Source: Arthrobacter citreus
Lineage (GTDB): Bacteria; Actinomycetota; Actinomycetes; Actinomycetales; Micrococcaceae
NCBI RefSeq assembly: GCF_038405225.1
Contig: NZ_CP151657.1
Span: 1,116,001-1,180,000 of the forward strand
Direction: 5' to 3'
Length of the DNA stretch: 64,000 bases
The notes under the pieces are model-generated. The model was not told where the DNA came from. It saw only the letters and a program-made list of their open reading frames with translations, and made no database searches. Positions 43,163 through 52,544 of this stretch are shown in pieces (the first letter of the stretch is position 1; each line of letters starts with the position of its first letter). The position numbers and the translations under genes are program-made.

Positions 43163-43392
43163 GGGGCGTGCGCGCGGAGGTTCCGGTCCTCTTGGCCGTG
43201 TGGGTCCTCTGCGTCACCACTGACTGGTCCACGGGGACGAAGATTGCCCTGAATGTTGCCGCCGTCGCCGGTCTGTGCCTGAACGAGTACCTCACGCACC
43301 GGCGCCTCCAGCGGGAGCGCAGCGCGGGATCCGGCCGGGCTGCCGCAGCCACGGCGGGCCGGGCCCGCCACCGGTCCTTCGCGGCAGTCTAA
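43159..43392 (+). CDS. Small hypothetical membrane protein
   Basis: A 77-residue protein not assigned to a family. Two hydrophobic stretches (about 8-21, VPVLLAVWVLCV, and 28-42, KIALNVAAVAGLCL) are joined by a short DWSTGT turn, which would give a helical hairpin with the basic C-terminus (RRLQRERSAGSGR) in the cytoplasm. Its own ATG has no good ribosome site, but it overlaps a 12-codon leader ORF that has one. It lies alone between the ABC-F gene and the carboxyethylornithine-synthase-like gene. Confidence 0.55.
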   Translation: MRGVRAEVPVLLAVWVLCVTTDWSTGTKIALNVAAVAGLCLNEYLTHRRLQRERSAGSGRAAAATAGRARHRSFAAV

Positions 43393-43562
43393 ACGGGGTC
43401 TGGAGACACACATCCTTCCCGGCAGCTTGAACCGGCAGCCTGAACCAGCGTGTCCCCCGCCGCAGCCCGAACCGGCCTTGTGCGCCTGCCGGTCAGGCGC
43501 GGCGGCGGCGGGGGAGTAGTCTCGGTATCCCGGCGCACCGCCGGGCCAACACGGGGGTACGC

Positions 43563-44732
43563 ATGAGCGGCACGGCTACGAATGGCACTTTGATGACGCT
43601 TGGCGTGATCGGAACTTCGAGGAAAGTCGACGAGCGGCGCCTGCCGCTGCACCCCCGCCACCTTGAGCGCATTGACGACGATTTGCGGCACCGAATCATC
43701 TTGGAGGAGGGCTACGGCGAGCGCTTCGGTTTCTCCGATGCCCAGCTTTCTCCGCTGGTGGCACGCGTAGCTCCGCGCAGCGAAGTTATTTCCGCTTCCG
43801 ACGTGGTGCTGCTGCCCAAGCCGCAGGCACGGGACCTGCAGGATCTTCGGGACGGACAGGTGCTGTGGGGCTGGCCGCACTGTGTCCAGGACGCGGAGAT
43901 CACCCAGCTGGCGGTCGACAAGTCGCTGACACTGATCGCCTTTGAAGCCATGAACCACTGGAACGCCGACGGCGGGTTCGGGCTTCACGTGTTCCACAAA
44001 AACAATGAGCTCGCCGGCTACAGTTCGGTGCTGCACGCCCTGGAGCTCGCCGGGTCGACCGGCGACTACGGGCGCCGGCTCACCGCCGTCGTCATCGGTT
44101 TCGGGGCAACCGCACGCGGCGCCGTCACGGCACTGAATGCGCTGGGCATCCACGAAGTTCAGGTGCTCACCAACCGGGAGACCGCCGCAGTCGGCTCGCC
44201 CATCCACTCAGCCCGGATTCTGCGGTTTGAGCGCGACGCCGATCAGCCGCACCTCAGCCATGTCATCACCGATGACGGCAACCAGCCGCTGGCGCCCTAT
44301 CTGGCGGGCTTTGACCTGGTGGTCAACTGCACGCTCCAGGATCCCAACGCCCCGCTGACCTACCTCCAGGAAGCGGATCTGGAAGAGTTCGCTCCAGGCA
44401 GCCTGATCATTGACGTGTCCTGTGACGAGGGCATGGGATTTTCCTGGGCCAAGCCCACGTCCTTCGCCGATCCGGTGTTCACCGTTGGAGAGGGCATCCT
44501 GTACTACGCGGTGGACCACAGCCCTTCTCACCTGTGGGACTCGGCCACCTGGGAAATCAGCGAAGCGGTCCTGCCGTTCCTGCGCACTGTGATGTCCGGT
44601 CCCGCAGCTTGGGACGCGGAATCGAGCGTGGCCCGCGCCATCGAAATCCGCGGTGGAAGGATCCTGAATCCAGCCGTCCTGGCCTTCCAGGGCCGTTCCG
44701 GCGACTATCCGTACGCGGTGTCCCCAGCCTGA
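43563..44732 (+). CDS. N5-(carboxyethyl)ornithine synthase-like dehydrogenase (alanine dehydrogenase/PNT family)
   Basis: A 389-residue NAD(P)-dependent enzyme. The N-terminal domain opens LGVIGTSRKVDERRLPLHP, where KVDERR..HP resembles the substrate-binding Arg/Lys region of alanine dehydrogenases. The Rossmann part is AVVIGFGATARGAVTALNALG. This resembles carboxyethylornithine synthase, which condenses pyruvate with ornithine, but is longer than the lactococcal enzyme. Saccharopine- or opine-type substrates are possible. ATG 43563 follows GGGGG by six bases; ATG at residue 11 is an alternative. Confidence 0.78.
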   Translation: MSGTATNGTLMTLGVIGTSRKVDERRLPLHPRHLERIDDDLRHRIILEEGYGERFGFSDAQLSPLVARVAPRSEVISASDVVLLPKPQARDLQDLRDGQVLWGWPHCVQDAEITQLAVDKSLTLIAFEAMNHWNADGGFGLHVFHKNNELAGYSSVLHALELAGSTGDYGRRLTAVVIGFGATARGAVTALNALGIHEVQVLTNRETAAVGSPIHSARILRFERDADQPHLSHVITDDGNQPLAPYLAGFDLVVNCTLQDPNAPLTYLQEADLEEFAPGSLIIDVSCDEGMGFSWAKPTSFADPVFTVGEGILYYAVDHSPSHLWDSATWEISEAVLPFLRTVMSGPAAWDAESSVARAIEIRGGRILNPAVLAFQGRSGDYPYAVSPA

Positions 44733-44990
44733 GGGCAACCGGGTGCCCAAAGCCATGGCCGGACCTTGGGCACCGGGACCTGAGGCACCAGCCCAAGCCC
44801 TGGACAAACGGGCATGGGCGACCACTTCAGGGGAAGGGCCAGCCCAACGCGTCCGGAGGCTAGGACGCGCGAGTATGCCGGGTCTATGGTTTTAAGGCCC
44901 TCCGGTTTTTGGCCTCGCGGTACGCCCCCGGACGTTAGCGCGGAGGGCGATTGGCCGGGCCAAAACCGCTGACAGTGAATTGAGCAGCTC

Positions 44991-46508
44991 ATGACAACAG
45001 ACGTGATTCCCCTGCTGATTCCCACCGTCGACGGCCCGGTCCGGGGAATTGTGGCCAATGGAGTGCGCACCTGGCGCGGCATCCCGTACGCTGCTCCGCC
45101 TGTGGGGGAACTGAGGCTTCGGGCGCCGCGCAGGCCGGAGCCATGGAGCGGTGTCCTGGACGCCTCCAGCTTCGGAGCAGCGCCGCCGCAGTCCCGGAAT
45201 CCTTCACTGACCGGATCACGGCGTCGTGCTCCGATGGATGAAGACTGCCTGACACTGAATGTCTCGGCACCGCTGGAACCCTCCTCCGAACGCCTGCCGG
45301 TGCTTGTCTACTTTTACGGCGGTGCGTTCAGCTCCGGGTCATCCACCGTGAAGACCTACCGCGGCGCATACCTCGTGCAAACCGGTGAGGCCGTGTATGT
45401 CTCCCTGAACTACCGGATCGGCGCCCTGGGATTCACCGACTTCAGCTCCTTCTCAACCGCAGACCGCACCTTTGAATCCAACCTGGGCCTGCGGGATCAG
45501 GTTGCGGCATTGGAATGGGTGCGGGACAACATCGCCGCCTTTGGCGGGGACCCCACCAACGTGACGATATTTGGGGAATCCGCCGGCGGCATTTCCGTCA
45601 CGTCGCTCATGTGCATTCCCGCGGCGAGAGGGCTTTTCCACCAGGCCTACGCCCAGAGCGCGGCGCCCTCCAGCGCCTACTCCCTGGACCTGCACGCAGC
45701 CTGGGCCCGGGACCTCCTGCACATCCTTCATGTTCCCCTTTCGGACGCGGCACAGGCCCTGTCCACTTTGCCGGCTGAAGCGCTGGTCCGGGCCACCAAC
45801 AAACTCACCTCCAAGATCGGGCCGGCTGACAAGCCGGGTTCCCTCAGCGTTTCACCGGTGGTGGACGGCGATTTCCTGCCCGAGCACCCGATTGACATGT
45901 TCCGGCAGGGGCGGGCTGCGCCGGTGCCGCTGGTGCTGGGCACCATGGCCCGTGAAGGTGCATTGTTCGCAAAAATCGTGGACATCCTGCCCTCCACGCC
46001 GGACCGGATCGAGAAGATGTTCGCCGGCACCGATCCCGAAGCCCAGGACCGGGTGCTTGCCGCCTATCCCGGATACCCGTCCAAGGAGCGGTCGGTGGAA
46101 ATCAGCGGTGACCTAGTGTTTTGGTATCCCTCCACAATGGTGGCCGAGTATCACTCGCTGGTGGCGCCCACCTGGTCCTACCGCTATGACTTCGCGACGC
46201 CCCTGATGAACCTCCTGGGATTCGGCGCAACCCATGCAATGGACGTGCCCGTGATGTTCGGGGAAACCCGGGAGCCGATCACCCGGGCACTGTCCCTGTT
46301 AGGCGGCGCCGGCGCAATGAAGGAACTCTCAGCGCGGTTTCAGGGCACCCTGCTGAACCTGGCCCGAACCGGCAATCCCGGCGACGATTGGCCGCGGTAC
46401 GAGCCGGTGCAGCGCAGGACCCGGATTTTTGACCGGGAAGACCGGGTTGAATCCGACCCCTTCTCCGAGCGGCGCCGGGCCTGGGCGGGTTACCGAGGGT
46501 ACCTCTAA
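44991..46508 (+). CDS. Type-B carboxylesterase
   Basis: A 505-residue alpha/beta hydrolase. The nucleophile Ser197 sits in FGESAGGIS, the oxyanion hole in VYFYGGAFSSGSS, and the N-terminal ANGVRTWRGIPYAAPPVGELR and EDCLTLNVS are the type-B signature segments; the catalytic His lies in the GATHAMDVPVMFG region. No signal peptide is visible, so it is probably cytoplasmic. It hydrolyses esters of unknown nature. A 258-base gap before it has no recognisable gene. Confidence 0.92.
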   Translation: MTTDVIPLLIPTVDGPVRGIVANGVRTWRGIPYAAPPVGELRLRAPRRPEPWSGVLDASSFGAAPPQSRNPSLTGSRRRAPMDEDCLTLNVSAPLEPSSERLPVLVYFYGGAFSSGSSTVKTYRGAYLVQTGEAVYVSLNYRIGALGFTDFSSFSTADRTFESNLGLRDQVAALEWVRDNIAAFGGDPTNVTIFGESAGGISVTSLMCIPAARGLFHQAYAQSAAPSSAYSLDLHAAWARDLLHILHVPLSDAAQALSTLPAEALVRATNKLTSKIGPADKPGSLSVSPVVDGDFLPEHPIDMFRQGRAAPVPLVLGTMAREGALFAKIVDILPSTPDRIEKMFAGTDPEAQDRVLAAYPGYPSKERSVEISGDLVFWYPSTMVAEYHSLVAPTWSYRYDFATPLMNLLGFGATHAMDVPVMFGETREPITRALSLLGGAGAMKELSARFQGTLLNLARTGNPGDDWPRYEPVQRRTRIFDREDRVESDPFSERRRAWAGYRGYL

Positions 46509-46613
46509 TCCGGCCGCTTCCGTGATGGAGTCCACAGACGGGCCGTGAGAGGGTTAACCCAGCTTGTACCGCTTGAACCCCTACCGCACCGCGCAAAAGG
46601 AGAGTTGGCCAGC

Positions 46614-48014
46614 ATGAGTGAACATTACGACGTCGTAGTCCTGGGAGCCGGTCCGGGAGGTTACGTGGCAGCCATCCGTGCAGCGCAGCTGGGGCTGCGC
46701 GTGGCGGTGGTGGAGGAAAAGTACTGGGGCGGAGTATGCCTGAACGTTGGCTGCATACCCTCCAAGGCACTGCTGCGTAATGCCGAACTGGCGCAGATCT
46801 TCAACAACCAGGCGAAAACCTTCGGCATGAGCGGCGACGTCAGCTTTGACTTCGGTGCCGCCTTCGACCGCAGCCGGCAGGTGGCCGACGGCCGCGTCAA
46901 GGGCGTGCACTTCCTCATGAAGAAGAACAAGATCACCGAGTACGACGGCCACGGGGTTTTTACCGATGACCACAGCCTCGAGGTGAGCCTCTCGAAGGGC
47001 GGCACCGAAACGGTCACCTTCGACAACGTCATCCTTGCCACCGGCACCTACGTGCGGCTGCTGCCCGGAGTGGAGCTGTCCGACAACGTCGTGACCTACG
47101 AAGCGCAGATCATGGACCGGGACCTGCCCAAAAAACTGGTCATCGTGGGAGCCGGTGCCATTGGCATGGAGTTTGCCTACGTGCACCGCAGCTATGGGGT
47201 GGACGTGACCATCATCGAGTTCCTGGACCGCGCGCTGCCAAATGAGGATGCCGACGTGTCAAAGGAAATCACCAAGCAGTACAAAAAGATGGGTGTGCCC
47301 ATCCTGACGTCCACCAAGGTGGAAACGGTTACGGATAACGGATCCTCGGTGACCGTCACGTACACGGACAAAAACGGCAAGGAAGGCTCCATCGAGGCTG
47401 ACCGGGTCATGCTGTCGATTGGGTTTGCCCCACGGACCGAAGGCTACGGGCTGGAGAAAACCGGGGTCCAGCTCACCGACCGCGGCGCCATCGGCATCGA
47501 CGAATTCATGCGCACCAACGTCCCGCACATCTACGCCATCGGCGACGTGACCGCGAAGCTGCAGCTCGCCCACGTGGCCGAAGCGATGGGCGTAGTGGCG
47601 GCGGAGACCATCGGGAAAGCCGAAACCATGGCGCTTGGCGATTACCGGATGATGCCGCGGGCCACCTTCTGCCAGCCGCAGATTGCCAGCTTCGGCCTCA
47701 CCGAGCAGCAGGCCCGCGACGAAGGCTATGACGTAGTGGTCAGCACCTTCCCCTTCACCGCCAACGGCAAGGCCCACGGCCTGGGCGAGCCCGTCGGATT
47801 CGTCAAGCTCGTGGCGGACAGGGCACACCTGGAGCTCCTGGGCGGGCACATGATCGGTCCGGACGTTTCCGAGCTGCTTCCGGAACTGACCCTGGCGCAG
47901 AAATGGGATCTGACAGCTTACGAATTGGCACGCAACGTCCACACGCACCCCACGCTCAGCGAGGCTCTGCAGGAAGCATTCCACGGCCTCACGGGACACA
48001 TGATCAATTTCTGA
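46614..48014 (+). CDS. lpdA: Dihydrolipoyl dehydrogenase
   Basis: The E3 flavoenzyme reoxidising dihydrolipoamide in the pyruvate and 2-oxoglutarate dehydrogenase complexes. The 466-residue protein has the FAD site [20 protein letters not shown], the redox-active disulfide [10 protein letters not shown], the NAD site [20 protein letters not shown], and the C-terminal [13 protein letters not shown] with the catalytic His-Glu pair. AAAAGGAG lies about 12 bases before ATG 46614; the open frame from 46545 is not supported. A strong terminator follows. Confidence 0.96.
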   Translation: MSEHYDVVVLGAGPGGYVAAIRAAQLGLRVAVVEEKYWGGVCLNVGCIPSKALLRNAELAQIFNNQAKTFGMSGDVSFDFGAAFDRSRQVADGRVKGVHFLMKKNKITEYDGHGVFTDDHSLEVSLSKGGTETVTFDNVILATGTYVRLLPGVELSDNVVTYEAQIMDRDLPKKLVIVGAGAIGMEFAYVHRSYGVDVTIIEFLDRALPNEDADVSKEITKQYKKMGVPILTSTKVETVTDNGSSVTVTYTDKNGKEGSIEADRVMLSIGFAPRTEGYGLEKTGVQLTDRGAIGIDEFMRTNVPHIYAIGDVTAKLQLAHVAEAMGVVAAETIGKAETMALGDYRMMPRATFCQPQIASFGLTEQQARDEGYDVVVSTFPFTANGKAHGLGEPVGFVKLVADRAHLELLGGHMIGPDVSELLPELTLAQKWDLTAYELARNVHTHPTLSEALQEAFHGLTGHMINF

Positions 48015-48033
48015 GGCACCAGGTTTCACCCCT

Positions 48034-48070
48034 GGAAGGGCACCGCCGGACAGTCCGGCGGTGCCCTTCC
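48034..48070. terminator. Strong hairpin terminator after lpdA
   Basis: Perfect 17-base arms (GGAAGGGCACCGCCGGA and its complement) around a 3-base loop, 20 bases past the lpdA stop. The right arm ends in CCCTTCC rather than a U-run. Confidence 0.85.
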
Positions 48071-48150
48071 CCTGCACGCCCGGGAAACTTGACACTGAGG
48101 GTGCTGGAGCGAACCCTGAGAACAGGGGTGGTCCGGACTAGGGCTGCGCC

Positions 48151-49899
48151 GTGAGAACAAGCCGAATCGTCATGCTGGTCATAGGGAGCCTTCTGATCCT
48201 GATGGGGCTGGGGCTGGCAGCGGGAGCAGCGGCTCTTGGCGTGCTCAACGCGCGGCAGGGGGAGGACAGGTTCCTGTCGCTGCCGGAGGGCGTTTACGAG
48301 GTGGACACCTATGCAATCACGACGTCGGAGATCGAGGTTGGCCCGGGAGTCCAGGCTGGTGATGCAGTGGGAACGCTGCAGGTCCAGGGCCGGCCGGCCA
48401 ACACCGGCAAGGAGCTGTTCCTCGGCATCGGCCCGGAAGCGGAGGTGGAGCGGTACCTGCTGGACGTGCAGCACAGCGAGCTGCAGGAGGTTTCCTTTGA
48501 CCCGTTCCGTGCCTACTACGAGGAACGGCAGGGGGGTGCCCCCGACGGACTCCCCGAAGATCAGGACTTCTGGGCCTCCAGCACCAGCGGCAGCGGTGAG
48601 CAGTCCCTGGAATGGAACCTCGAGAACGGCAGCTGGACCGTGGTGGTGATGAACGCCGACGGAAGCAGGCCGGTGTCTGCTGAGCTGCAGATAGGCGCCC
48701 GCACGGATCTGCTCGGACCGCTGACCTGGATCCTGCTGATCAGCAGCATCGTGCTGCTTGTAGCCGGCATCGGGCTCGCAGTAGCCGGCGCCGCAGGCCT
48801 GCGGCGGCGTTCAGTGGGGCCGGGCGGTCCCTACGGCAGCTACTCCTCGGCCGGGCTGCCGGGGCAGCCCGGAGGGCCGGCAGAAGCTGGACAGGGTCCG
48901 GGTGCGGGGCTGCAGCCCGCTTCCGGACAGCCGGCCGGAACACCCCAAACCGCCGGAACACCCCAAACTTACGGACAGATGCAGGACAGGTACGGCAGGG
49001 AACAGCGGCCGACGGCGGGCGCGACGCCGGGCGCACGGGTGTCCGGAGCCGTACGGGCAGCCGCAGCGGGGGCGACCGCCGTCGGCGTCCGGGACCCGGG
49101 ACTGACGGGACCACGTTATCCCGCCCGGCTCTACGGCGAGCTGGACCCCAACGTGTCGCGCTGGATGTGGCTGGTGAAATGGTTCCTCGCCATTCCGCAC
49201 TACATCGTGCTTTTTTTCCTGTGGGTTGCTTTCTTTGTCTCCACGGTGATTGCCGGAATCGTCATTCTTTTCACCGGACACTATCCGCGGGGCATCTTTG
49301 ACTTCAACGTGGGCGTGGTGCGCTGGAGCTGGCGGGTGACGTTCTACGCCACACGGGTGCTGGGCACCGACCGGTATCCACCGTTCACCCTGGAACGGAC
49401 CGACTATCCCGCGGACTTCGGCGTCGACTATCCCCGGGAGCTTTCACGCTGGCTGGTGCTGGTGAAGTGGTGGCTGCTGGTGCTCCCGCAGGCGCTGGTG
49501 GTCAGTGCCATCACCGAAGCAACACTTGTTGTGAACCGGTTCTGGCGGGCCGGCGGCCCGGAAGAAATGGAGTACGGCGGCTGGACCCGGTGGGGTGCAG
49601 GCATGTGGCAGGACTGGGATGAAGGCTGGACCGGCGGCGTGTACACCACGGTGAGCCGGCAGGGCCTGTCCCTGCTGGGGCTGCTGGTTCTCATTGCAGC
49701 GCTCATTCTGCTGTTTACCGGACGCTACCCCCGCCAGTTGTTCGACTTGCTCATGGGATTGAACCGCTGGACCTACCGTGTCCTTGCCTATGGGGCCTTG
49801 ATGCGCGATGAATATCCGCCGTTCCGGCTCGATCAGGGTCCGGCGGACCGCAGGGATGAGGCGGCCGGCCTCGGTCGGCCCGGTCCGGACAGAGGCTAG
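48151..49899 (+). CDS. DUF4389 membrane protein with duplicated C-terminal domain
   Basis: A 582-residue membrane protein of unknown function. An N-terminal helix (about 5-30), an extracytoplasmic domain (about 35-185), a second helix (about 189-214), a Gly/Pro/Gln-rich linker (about 218-320, with TPQTAGTPQT encoded by an 18-bp tandem repeat) and two DUF4389 units. Each unit ends alike: FTGHYPRGIFDFNVGVVRW followed by DRYPPFTL, and FTGRYPRQLFDLLMGLNRW followed by DEYPPFRL. The start is GTG 48151. It is monocistronic, after the lpdA terminator. Confidence 0.85.
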   Translation: MRTSRIVMLVIGSLLILMGLGLAAGAAALGVLNARQGEDRFLSLPEGVYEVDTYAITTSEIEVGPGVQAGDAVGTLQVQGRPANTGKELFLGIGPEAEVERYLLDVQHSELQEVSFDPFRAYYEERQGGAPDGLPEDQDFWASSTSGSGEQSLEWNLENGSWTVVVMNADGSRPVSAELQIGARTDLLGPLTWILLISSIVLLVAGIGLAVAGAAGLRRRSVGPGGPYGSYSSAGLPGQPGGPAEAGQGPGAGLQPASGQPAGTPQTAGTPQTYGQMQDRYGREQRPTAGATPGARVSGAVRAAAAGATAVGVRDPGLTGPRYPARLYGELDPNVSRWMWLVKWFLAIPHYIVLFFLWVAFFVSTVIAGIVILFTGHYPRGIFDFNVGVVRWSWRVTFYATRVLGTDRYPPFTLERTDYPADFGVDYPRELSRWLVLVKWWLLVLPQALVVSAITEATLVVNRFWRAGGPEEMEYGGWTRWGAGMWQDWDEGWTGGVYTTVSRQGLSLLGLLVLIAALILLFTGRYPRQLFDLLMGLNRWTYRVLAYGALMRDEYPPFRLDQGPADRRDEAAGLGRPGPDRG

Positions 49900-49933
49900 A
49901 CGGGAAAAGGTGCTGGTCGGGAAAAAGAGAAGC

Positions 49934-50320
49934 CTAGGAACCGGCCGGTCCGGAACTGGACGATGAGGCAAGGATGCAAAATTCATTGCCCTCCGGATCT
50001 GCCAGCACCACCCAAGTAACTCCAGGACCCTGGCCCTGGCCGACGTCGGCCCGTACCGCGCCCAGCGCCAGCAGGCGCTCCACTTCCTCCTCCTGGGTGC
50101 AGTCAACCGCATGCAGATCCAGGTGCAGCCGGTTCTTCACGGATTTGGCCTCGGGCACCGGCAGGATATACATCGGCGGGCCGTCGCCGTCGGAGGACGC
50201 GAGACTGATGAAGGAGTCCTCCTCCTCCGTGATCCGGTAATCCAGAACCTGAGTCCAAAACTCCGCCATCCGGTGGGTGTCCACGGCATCAAGGGTGATG
50301 GAAGACAATGCGCTGGTCAT
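49934..50320 (-). CDS. VOC/glyoxalase-like domain protein
   Basis: A 128-residue single-domain vicinal-oxygen-chelate protein: SSITLDAVDTHRMAEFWTQV, NRLHLDLHAVD with the metal-ligand-like His, and WVVLADPEGNEFCIL. Such proteins bind small molecules or confer resistance to antibiotics such as bleomycin; no specific substrate can be given. ATG 50320 has AGGAG nine bases before it; the longer frame to 50575 overlaps the opposite gene's promoter. Confidence 0.88.
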   Translation of the reverse strand: MTSALSSITLDAVDTHRMAEFWTQVLDYRITEEEDSFISLASSDGDGPPMYILPVPEAKSVKNRLHLDLHAVDCTQEEEVERLLALGAVRADVGQGQGPGVTWVVLADPEGNEFCILASSSSSGPAGS

Positions 50321-50471
50321 AACGGAGGCTCCTGGGCGGGGTGGGCGAAAGTTCGCCCAAATTAGCACCGGACCGGGACCAGGGTAAAGGTGCGGCACGC
50401 CGCGGATGCGGAAGGCGGAACCTGATGTGCTTGCGGGATGGGAGACTGCTTGCACCAAGGGGAGGGGAACA

Positions 50472-51812
50472 ATGGGTGAGGCAGGGGAAAAACCGTCTGC
50501 GGCCCGGGTTCGGCTGCGGCAGAATCCGGCGTTCATGCGGTTCTGGCTGGCTTCGACCGTCTCCGATTTCGGCACTTACATCACCACGCTCGCGGTCTCC
50601 GTCCTGATTCTGGTAACGATGGACGGAACTGCCCTGGACCAGGGCCTGGTTAACGCCGCGCGCTGGGCGCCGTACCTGTTCTTTGGCCTTGCGGCGGGGA
50701 TATGGGTGGACCGGTTTCCCCGCCGCACGGTCCTGGTAGCCGGAGACCTGGGCAGGGGTCTGGTCCTCGCCGGAATCTGCGCCGCAGGAGCCACAGCGTC
50801 CCTTACCGTGCCGTGGCTGATGTTCCTCATGTTTGCCTTTGGAACACTTGCCTTGACGAGCGACGCCGCCTATCAGAGCTTCCTTCCGCGGCTGGTTCCA
50901 CGGCCGCTTCTCACGCGGGCCAACGCCAGGCTCCAGCAAAGCGACACCGCCGCGCAGACCACGGGAAGCGCTGTGGCCGGTGGCCTCGTGGCGTTGGTCA
51001 GCGCACCCTTTGCACTTTTGGTGGACGCCGCATCGTATCTGTTCTCGGCGGTGATACTGCTGACTCTCAAACCGGATGCCAAACAGGAGCCGGAACCCGT
51101 CCCGGATGCCGCCAAAGCAGGTTTCCTTTCACGGGTGGCAGAGGGCCTGCGTTGGGTTTACGGACATCCGTATCTCGCGCCAATGGCCCTGAGCACCCAC
51201 ATATGGTTCATCGGCTCCGCGGTCTTGGGAGCGGTGCTGCCGGCGGTGATCCTGAAGGAGCTCGGACTGGGGCCGGCGGGACTGGGACTCATCCTGGGAT
51301 GCGCCGGGGTGGGAGCCGTAATCGGCACCACGCTCTCCACCGGGCTGGGGCTGCGGTGGGGAACGGGACGGACCATTATTGCCGCACGGATCATCCAACC
51401 GGCAGCGATCGCCTTGGTCGCCCTTGCTCCGCTGGCCGCCGGCGGGCGGGGACAGGGCGGACCTCTCCCGGAGTGGCCGGTGGAATTGTGGTGGTCCCTG
51501 GCCCTGGCAGGCGGTGGGCAGCTGCTGTTCGGCATGGCGATGGGACTCGAAGGCCCACTGGAAATGGGCTACCGGCAGGCAGTGACACCCGACCGGCTGC
51601 TGGCACGGATGAGCGCCACCATGCGGTCCGCGAACCGGGCGATGATTGTCCTCGGGGCACCGCTGGGCGGGCTGATAAGCGCCGCCGCGGGAACAGGCGC
51701 AGCACTGTGGACCTCCTGCGCCCTGCTGCTGGTGGCCGCCGTCGTGCTCTTGTTTTCCCGGTTCCGAAATGCCGGGGAAGAACAGCACCTGACAGGTGTT
51801 TTCCCTCACTAG
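50472..51812 (+). CDS. MFS transporter (EntS/MFS_3-like)
   Basis: A 446-residue major facilitator with about 12 helices. The N-terminus NPAFMRFWLASTVSDFGTYI, the loop GIWVDRFPRRTVLVAGDLGRG and FLPRLVPRPLLTRANARLQQ match the MFS_3 group, which includes enterobactin and macrolide exporters. GGGGAGGGGAAC directly before ATG 50472 fixes the start. The substrate is unknown. Confidence 0.91.
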   Translation: MGEAGEKPSAARVRLRQNPAFMRFWLASTVSDFGTYITTLAVSVLILVTMDGTALDQGLVNAARWAPYLFFGLAAGIWVDRFPRRTVLVAGDLGRGLVLAGICAAGATASLTVPWLMFLMFAFGTLALTSDAAYQSFLPRLVPRPLLTRANARLQQSDTAAQTTGSAVAGGLVALVSAPFALLVDAASYLFSAVILLTLKPDAKQEPEPVPDAAKAGFLSRVAEGLRWVYGHPYLAPMALSTHIWFIGSAVLGAVLPAVILKELGLGPAGLGLILGCAGVGAVIGTTLSTGLGLRWGTGRTIIAARIIQPAAIALVALAPLAAGGRGQGGPLPEWPVELWWSLALAGGGQLLFGMAMGLEGPLEMGYRQAVTPDRLLARMSATMRSANRAMIVLGAPLGGLISAAAGTGAALWTSCALLLVAAVVLLFSRFRNAGEEQHLTGVFPH

Positions 51813-51868
51813 GACAAAGAGGGGCCCTGCCCTGGTGCAGGGCGGAAGGCACCGGCAGGTGCAAGGGG

Positions 51869-51897
51869 TGTGACCGCGGTCCGTCTGCTCGGTCACA
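51869..51897. terminator. Inverted repeat between the MFS gene and the thioesterase
   Basis: TGTGACCG (51869-51876) and CGGTCACA (51890-51897) pair perfectly. A second short stem, GCCCTG with CAGGGC, lies at 51824-51843. Either could end the MFS transcript; the longer repeat could also be an operator for the thioesterase gene. Confidence 0.4.
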
Positions 51898-51938
51898 GCC
51901 GGCCACATCTTCATGCCGCCGCTGGATAGTCTTGAAAT

Positions 51939-52373
51939 ATGGACCTCGAGAACATTAATTTTCATACCCGAAAGTGGGTCCGTCCCGAAGATCTCAACGC
52001 CAACGGCACCCTGTTTGGCGGCAGTCTTCTGCGATGGATCGATGAAGAAGCAACCATCTACGCCATCCTTCAGATGGGCAACGGCCGAGTGGTCACCAAG
52101 TTTATGTCGGAGATCAACTTCGTCAGCTCCGCCCAGCAGGGCGACATGATTGAAATGGGCCTGCGTGCCACGAAGTTCGGCCGGACATCACTGACCATGC
52201 GCGCCGAAGTGCGCAACATGATCACCCGCCGCAGCATCCTCACGATAGACCGGATAGTCTTCGTCAGCCTGGACGGGCACGGACACCCGGTGCCCCACGG
52301 CTTCACCGAAATTACCTATGACCGTGACCGGCTCCCCGATCACCACATTCCGCCGGTGACGTTCGACGCCTAG
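51939..52373 (+). CDS. Acyl-CoA thioesterase, hotdog fold (YciA-like)
   Basis: Hydrolyses acyl-CoA thioesters. The 144-residue hotdog protein has FHTRKWVRPEDLNANGTLFG with the catalytic-helix Asn, GGSLLRWIDEEATIYA with the catalytic Asp/Glu region, and FGRTSLTMRAEV, the usual YciA/BACH core. A single domain, so it should act as a hexamer. No ribosome site is strong; ATG 51939 is where the family begins. Confidence 0.9.
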   Translation: MDLENINFHTRKWVRPEDLNANGTLFGGSLLRWIDEEATIYAILQMGNGRVVTKFMSEINFVSSAQQGDMIEMGLRATKFGRTSLTMRAEVRNMITRRSILTIDRIVFVSLDGHGHPVPHGFTEITYDRDRLPDHHIPPVTFDA

Positions 52374-52544
52374 CGGTTTTTCCTTCCCGGGAGGGCCGCA
52401 GGCGGCCGCAGGGAGGCCAGGCGAAGACCGCCGTGGGATACTCAAAGCAGCAGCAAAGCCCATGACTGAAGCCCGGTGACGACGGCGGTCCGGCACCGCG
52501 GGACGGCGCCGGCCGCCCGGATTCCGGGCTGGAACGGAGCCTGC

